In this document: positions 58,835-64,000 of the stretch, piece after piece | How positions within the stretch are numbered: the first letter of the stretch is position 1 | How the letters are laid out: each line of letters opens with the position of its first letter | From: Lactifluus volemus | Taxonomy: Eukaryota; Basidiomycota; Agaricomycetes; Russulales; Russulaceae | DNA: 64,000 nucleotides | Assembly (NCBI GenBank): GCA_022376515.1 | Contig: WTXI01000007.1 | Location: 744,001-808,000 of the forward strand | Direction: 5' to 3' | Made by a program: the position numbers and the translations under genes | Notes under the pieces: model-generated | The model's database searches: none | The model's input: only the letters and a program-made list of their open reading frames with translations | Told to the model about the DNA's origin: nothing

Positions 58835-60354
58835 ATGTCAACATCTAGTAATCGTATCCCGCCGGCACCCGTATTCAAACCGTTCAACCTCGCGCTGATC
58901 CAGCTTGGCCAAATTGGCGCGGACAAGGCGGCAAATTTGAAGCATGCCCGGGACATGATACGCAAGGCTGTCAACGGTGAAGGCGTCGGTGGGACACATG
59001 GAAAGCCTGATCTTATTGTCCTTCCGGTGAGTTTGTGCGCAATCCCATTTGTGGCGGTTCACTGAAGATTAGATTTGCCTCGCTCCTCTTATAGGAATGC
59101 TTCAACTCGCCTTATGGACATGTACATTTTCCTGTTTATGCAGAACCTATCGGGTTCAGAAAGGGTGAGAAATACAACGTAGAGAGTAGTCAGAGTGAAA
59201 GCGTAAAGATGCTCTCCGAGGCTGCCAAAGCAGAAGGTGTCTGGCTCTTGGGTGGTCCGCATAGTCCTTTCTTCTGTCAGCCTGTAGCATGTTTATAACC
59301 CCTTCATAGGCTCGATTCCTGAGAAAGACCCCTCTGATGGCAACATCTATAATACATCAACTGTATACTCGCCTCAGGGTAGAATGGGCTTTCTTGTCGT
59401 CCGGATCAAATCATAATATTCTTCTCTCAGGTGAACTCGTAGCCACACATAGAAAAGTTCATCTGTTCGACATCGACATCCCGGGAAAATCAGATTCAAA
59501 GTAGGATGCATTTGTGATTGTATTCGCGTTCTTATCTCACCGCGACGACTCAGGAAAGTGAGACGCTCACTGGCGGTTTAACCACCAACTTTTTCGATAC
59601 AGGCAAGGCATCATTACACCGCCGTCCTCTTCTCACCCCAACTCAAGATTTTCAGAATTCGCGCGTATCGGGTTGGGTATCTGCTATGACGTACGCTTCC
59701 CAGAGCTCGCGATGATCTCAGCGCGTCAAGGTTTGCGAAACTAAAGCGTATCGGATCGTAACTTCCTAATGGCATATAGGATGCCACGTGTTGATTTATC
59801 CTGGTGCTTTCAACACGACAACTGGTCCGCTACACTGGGAGCTTCTGCAACGTGCTAGGTGCGTGATTTTAAATGCTTTGCACCCACATGTCCATCTCAT
59901 CGCCGTCATGCAATCCTTAGGGCTGTAGATAACCAGGTTTATTTTTCAATGTGCAGCCCCGCGAGGGACCTTACAGCAGGGTACCATGCGGTGAGTATTT
60001 TTGCTCAATACACATAGACGTCTAAATCACCTTTCGCCGTTCGACGCCCAGTGGGGCCACTCCTTGGTCTTCGACCCCATGTGAGTCTGCTGTCAGATCG
60101 TGATTTCGAGCAACTGACCATTACCTCGTGGCATATAGGGGTTCGAAACTCGTTGAGGCCGAAGACGGGGAAGTAATATTGCACGCGCGGATTGGTGAGT
60201 AGCTCGTACCATGTAAAGGCCGCATGTACTGAGCGTGCGTGGCGTGTGACACGCAGATCCAAAGATCCTCTATGAGGCGCGGGCAGGAATACCGGTTACA
60301 ACCCAGCGGCGTTTTGACGTGTATCCAGATATCAGTAAGGGGTTGACAGGGTGA
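58835..60354 (+). CDS. Nitrilase-family omega-amidase (Nit2/Nit3-like)
   Basis: Hydrolyses alpha-ketoglutaramate or related amides (deaminated glutathione for the paralogues). The catalytic Glu-Lys-Cys set is visible: [22 protein letters not shown] and [12 protein letters not shown]. Start [20 protein letters not shown]; other motifs [23 protein letters not shown] region reads [20 protein letters not shown], and the end is [14 protein letters not shown]. Introns are short. The intron before [12 protein letters not shown] begins with GC (about 59603), a third GC-AG intron near this spot. At the 59501-59553 junction ([12 protein letters not shown]) one G seems to be missing. Length about 305 residues is usual. 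Confidence 0.88.
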
Positions 60355-60889
60355 GGCTTTGAGAACGTGGTGTACCTGGGCCAAGTTGTTCTCTTTCTCA
60401 CACCACATTGTCGTCGCATTGTTTAACACGTTGCGTGCGACACAGGGATACGTCGTTGATTTTTCAGCGAGGTTCTTTCTCTGTCAATGTAACCAATCAC
60501 ACGCCATCCTCTTGCAATCTCTGTCTGTTCGAGTTTTGCCACTTTTCCCGACACCCGAGAAGCTCAATACTTCATGCAAACTTGATCCGGATTGTGTCAC
60601 TGAGGTGATCACAATCTGTTTCTCCTATAGTGGCCAAGCCTGCTGCAATCCGGTCCCGTGGCCGTCCAGTAATCGCTGTCTCTCAGCTCCAATGGGGAGT
60701 GTGGAAATGACGTCGGTGTACTATACCATGTGAGGAGTGTTATGGCTGTTCGATGTTACGTCACTCCGGCATTTTGCTTTGTATAAAGTGTCGGGTCATG
60801 ACCCCTGAACACAATCCTTTCCTGTTTGCCTTGATCTCGTACCACTACAATCCCGGGTCACACCCCTAACATTATATAAATACCTCGTA

Positions 60890-61434
60890 ATGGCTGCTCC
60901 CAATATTGGTAACATTGTGGAAGACGTTGCACCTGGAATGCCTGCTATTATTGATCAGGCATTGCAGCAACTGCAACAGCATCGTGCTGAAATGCAACAG
61001 CAGCGTGCTGAAATCCTCAATCAATCAATGAGATCCATGCCAGGTCTGGATACATTTCTTCCTCTGATTGTGCCTGCTCACCTCACCTCAGTCTCAATCG
61101 CATCCCAACGCAATTGTATAATGCAACTGCATCTTATGATTGTCCACTTCATTACCCCCCTGGTATTATGGCTGGTTCTCCCAATCCTCCAACCAAAAGG
61201 GAGCTAAATAATATGTCTGGTAGGCTCAGACTACAAACGTTAGTCAGGGACGAGATACTCACCAATTCAATGGCAGCCACAGATTGCAATGCCTTGCTCG
61301 CTCTCCTCAGGTTACCACCTGTTGCTGCAGGGGTGCCCATTGTACAACGCCGTCAAGTCCTCATGGACTATTTTGGATGTGCAATCCAGGCATGGGAACA
61401 TGATGATGATGACATGGTTCTTCATAAAGATTAG
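60890..61434 (+). CDS. Agaricomycete hypothetical, Gln-rich helix plus conserved C-terminal domain
   Basis: Function unknown. MAAPNIGNIVEDVAPGMPAI is followed by Gln-rich helical repeats (QQLQQHRAEMQQQRAEI). A second frame from about 61090 carries LHYPPGIMAGSPNPPTKREL, NNMSGRLRLQTLVRDEIL and QRRQVLMDYFGC. I recall short proteins with a Gln-rich helix, a Y-P-x-G-I segment, a helix near LNxMxGxxLDxL and a final RRxAxRxxLGC in many agaric genomes. The frames would join through a single base missing or an unrecognised intron near 61080-61100. Confidence 0.5.
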
Positions 61435-63128
61435 CACAAGCTTTGGCACCAGAGCACTTCTCTGTAATCATTTTCAATAATATTCTGTCCTCAATAAAAA
61501 TGAATTCCAGATGGACAGCCATGAATGACTTTTAGCTGTCGGCGGGCCGAGTCGGGTCGGCCCGGCCCCTCAAGGGCCGAGCACCCAGGCTAGCCTACCT
61601 GGTTCAACTTCGACCAACTTACACACTTTGCTCAACTAGCCTCACACCCTCTGGGCTTTTAACCCATGCCACCTCGGGGTATGTATACACAATGCTTGGA
61701 ATTGTGCTGTAGTTCACATGGCTGTGGCGAGAGTGTACATACTCCATCTAACACCGCGATGCCCTCCTCTTCCACCTTGTACACGAGCATGGGTCCAAAA
61801 AGAATCAAGTTGGATGCCAAATGTTTCAAGACCAAACTGCCGATGTATGGCTAATGGCTTCGGCCAATGGCAACCACGGGCTATTGTGCAAGTCAATACA
61901 GCCTGAGTAAAGGATAACAAAAGGCACACACGGTCTCTCGTTTCCCGTCCTTCACAGCTTCCGTCGTGACAACCATTTCTCGACCTCTTCTCAGCAGACA
62001 GTACCTTGGTGTTCGTCATAAACTTGAAACCTTTCTTAGTCAACAATTTTTGGAACCGCTTCTTGAATATCCATTATATGCCAATAATCAGAGAACGGGT
62101 GAGTCAAAGGCGAAGTGAATGCACGAAATTTCCTCGTTCATCTCTATGCCTCCGATGTTACTCAGGAACTCAACAACGATAACGCGCTGATGATGTTTGA
62201 CTGTGTGCTGATGTACAAATACAAAATTTCCTCATCAATTGCTCGTCTCGCTCAGTCTCCCAGTCTCCATAAACATCCGAGTCATTCCGCTTCCCACTCT
62301 GTCGACCGTTGAAATATATTATGCTACTTGCAACCTCCAGTGTCTGCAAGGAAGGTGCCGACGTTCTCGTCTGCATTTCCCTAATTTCTAGTAGAAACTG
62401 GATTTGTCTACAAGCCCGAATCGTTTCTACAACGTCAGAGGAGCTCCTGTGGATCACTACCCCTTCCCTGAAGAGCGTAGGATCGCTTCATTGATTTTGG
62501 GGGACCATGTCGGCATTCACACACCTGACATGTACACCGTGACCGCCTAAGGTCCTGGGCTTTCTTTTATAAATTTCAAGGCTGATCGCTATACACAGCG
62601 CCCGTACAATTTTGTTGGATCGGCGCGCGCTGTGCTCGTTCTTATCTTTGACACACGTAGTTCGACAATTACTGTTGGAAACCCGATTTGATTATTCGGA
62701 GCTTGTTCGAGTTTCATTGTTCGAGCTTCGTTACCCGCCTGTAGGTTGCACTTCTCCGAGTGGCCATATAGCTGTATCACCCTTACAGGAATGATAGAGT
62801 CTGGATTACGACTGAGTATGATGATGCGCCCCAATGTAATGCTACCCTTGGAGGGCTGTATTACTTTTCGACTAGTTCATAGGGCGATAGATTTCAGCGC
62901 TTGCTACGTAAACCCGGGCATATTTTACATGTTTTACCTCAGAGCCAATGATTGATCGGATAAGGTAGGTAGGGGTTGAGGGCAGTGTATTTGTCAGCAT
63001 AACAAGTGAAACTGCTCGAAATTTCTAGCGTGTTCCATCAATTCCTTTATCGGCCACACCAGGACAGCTCTTGTCCTTTTCCTCGCCTCCTTCCTTACAA
63101 ACTTCTGCCTCTACTCAATACAACGACC
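61435..63128. other. Gene-poor interval
   Basis: About 1.7 kb. A GC-rich patch at 61540-61590 with repeated GGCCGAG/GGCCCGGCCC resembles terminal sequences of some hAT elements, but no partner end was found. Several open frames up to 110 codons are present on both strands. None gives a recognisable protein. Confidence 0.55.
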
Positions 63129-64000
63129 ATGGTCTCCGAAACGTACGTTTCTTGCCATCTACCTGACCACATCTCTCAGCTCCCGCCTGCAGCAAATACT
63201 ATGACCTCCTCGAGGTACAACCCGATGCCTCGGAAAGCGACCTGAAAAAGGCGTATCGAAAAAAGTAAACATAAGCTTTCCTCCTCTGGCGGGTGTTGAC
63301 CCAACCTTGTACAGAGCATTGCGCTTGCATCCAGACAAGGGTGGCGATCCCGAACTCTTCAAAGAGGTCACGCATGCGTAAGCGCGAGGACCCTAAGACC
63401 AAGCCGAGGAACCTATTCGTTAACCTAATATATATATGCTTCAGATACGAAGTCCTCTCCGACCCACAAAAGCGTAGTATTTACGATGCACGGGGAGAGG
63501 CGGGACTATCAGAGTCCGGTGGGATGGGCGGTATGGATCCGCAGGTGCGCAGCCTCGTCCCATATGCTGTGCACCCAAAACGAATGTATTCCTCCCTCAC
63601 TTTCAGGACTTATTCAGTCAATTATTCGGTGGCGGTGGCTTCTTCGGTGGTGGTGGCCCCAGTTCGCGAAATCAGGGGCCACGCAAGACCAAGGACCTCA
63701 TCCATCGGGTACAGGTGTCTTTGGAGGACCTGTATAAAGGCAAGACAACCAAGCTAGCCCTGACACGCAACGTTATCTGTCAAAAATGTGACGGCAGAGG
63801 AGGAAAGGAGGGTGCAGTGAAGCCGTGCAGCTTCTGCCAAGGCCGTGGTATCCGCGTCACGCTCCGTCAGATGGGACCCATGATCCAGCAATTGCAACAG
63901 CCATGTGATGAATGCTCTGGAACTGGTGAGATAATCAATCATCGGGACAAGTGCAAGGGGTGCAACGCACGCAAGGTTGTCTCTGAGAAGAAAATGCTCG
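63129..64000 (+). CDS. Type I Hsp40/DnaJ chaperone, Ydj1/Mas5-like (3' end outside window)
   Basis: J-domain co-chaperone of Hsp70. Exons 63129-63142, 63193-63264, 63315-63377, 63445-63544 and 63607 onward. J domain YYDLLEVQPDASESDLKKAY with HPDKGGDPELFK, then a Gly/Phe-rich linker (GGGGFFGGGGPSS) and the Cys-rich zinc domain: CQKCDGRGG, CSFCQGRG, CDECSGTG and CKGCNARK. This arrangement is that of Ydj1. The C-terminal substrate-binding domain and CaaX end lie beyond the window. No frame break was found. Confidence 0.95.

Noticed and set aside
61540..61590. Terminal inverted repeat of a hAT element
   Set aside because: GC-rich and palindromic, but no matching opposite end or target-site duplication could be found nearby.

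Overview
This window looks like nuclear DNA of a filamentous basidiomycete, most likely an Agaricomycete. Genes are split by many short introns of about 45-70 nt with GT...AG ends. Gene density is high on both strands. The protein set mixes conserved eukaryotic housekeeping genes with families I recognise mainly from mushroom-forming fungi. There is no bacterial operon structure, CRISPR array, rRNA or convincing tRNA.

Layout. 1-2871 (+): 3' part of a DYRK/Pom1-type kinase. 3316-4890 (-): mitochondrial 2-oxoacid dehydrogenase kinase. 5049-6931 (-): proteasome ATPase Rpt1, divergent from V-ATPase subunit A at 7074-9325 (+). 9488-10521 (+): splicing factor Yju2. 10627-11460 (+): kinetochore protein Mis14/Nsl1. 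11572-12426 (-): H/ACA snoRNP protein Gar1, divergent from peroxisomal ATPase Pex6 at 12525-16618 (+). 16684-18890: a charged hypothetical gene lying between a decayed copy and the real copy of the last exon of a PhoD-like phosphatase (18763-21301, -). 21423-22141 (+): MICOS subunit Mic19, followed by an orphan cyclophilin exon. 22865-25473 (-): two tandem genes of unknown function. 26241-27730 (-): single-pass membrane protein. 28485-31310 (-): splicing factor Cdc5/Cef1, divergent from a lipid kinase at 31445-32727 (+). 32807-33998 (-): UMP/CMP kinase, divergent from a Nup37-like WD protein at 34033-35433 (+). 35817-39205 (-): Zn2Cys6 transcription factor. 39206-42932: gene-poor stretch with a perfect hairpin. 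42933-46399 (-): ArAE/DUF2421-type membrane protein, divergent from class V myosin at 46563-52195 (+). 52497-54532 (+): diverged acyl-CoA-synthetase-like protein. 55205-56714 (-): hAT-transposase-derived fragment. 57197-58275 (+): histone H1. 58835-60354 (+): Nit2-like omega-amidase. 60890-61434 (+): agaric-type hypothetical. 63129-end (+): type I Hsp40 (Ydj1-like), cut by the window edge.

Two themes stand out. First, many conserved genes, including essential ones (RPT1, GAR1, PEX6), can be read only if one missing base is assumed at one or more points, nearly always in a short G or C run. This looks like systematic homopolymer under-calling in the assembly rather than gene decay. Second, many genes are arranged head-to-head with 34-163 bp between start codons, with CACGTG and ACGCGT motifs in some of these intervals. 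I found no clear new multi-gene system. The best candidates for new biology are the three GC-AG introns within 2 kb at 57.5-59.6 kb, the perfect 21-bp hairpin at 41.5 kb, the duplicated PhoD terminal exon, the truncated hAT-derived gene, the two tandem unknown genes at 22.9-25.5 kb, and the acyl-CoA-synthetase-like protein that lacks its ATP-binding signature.
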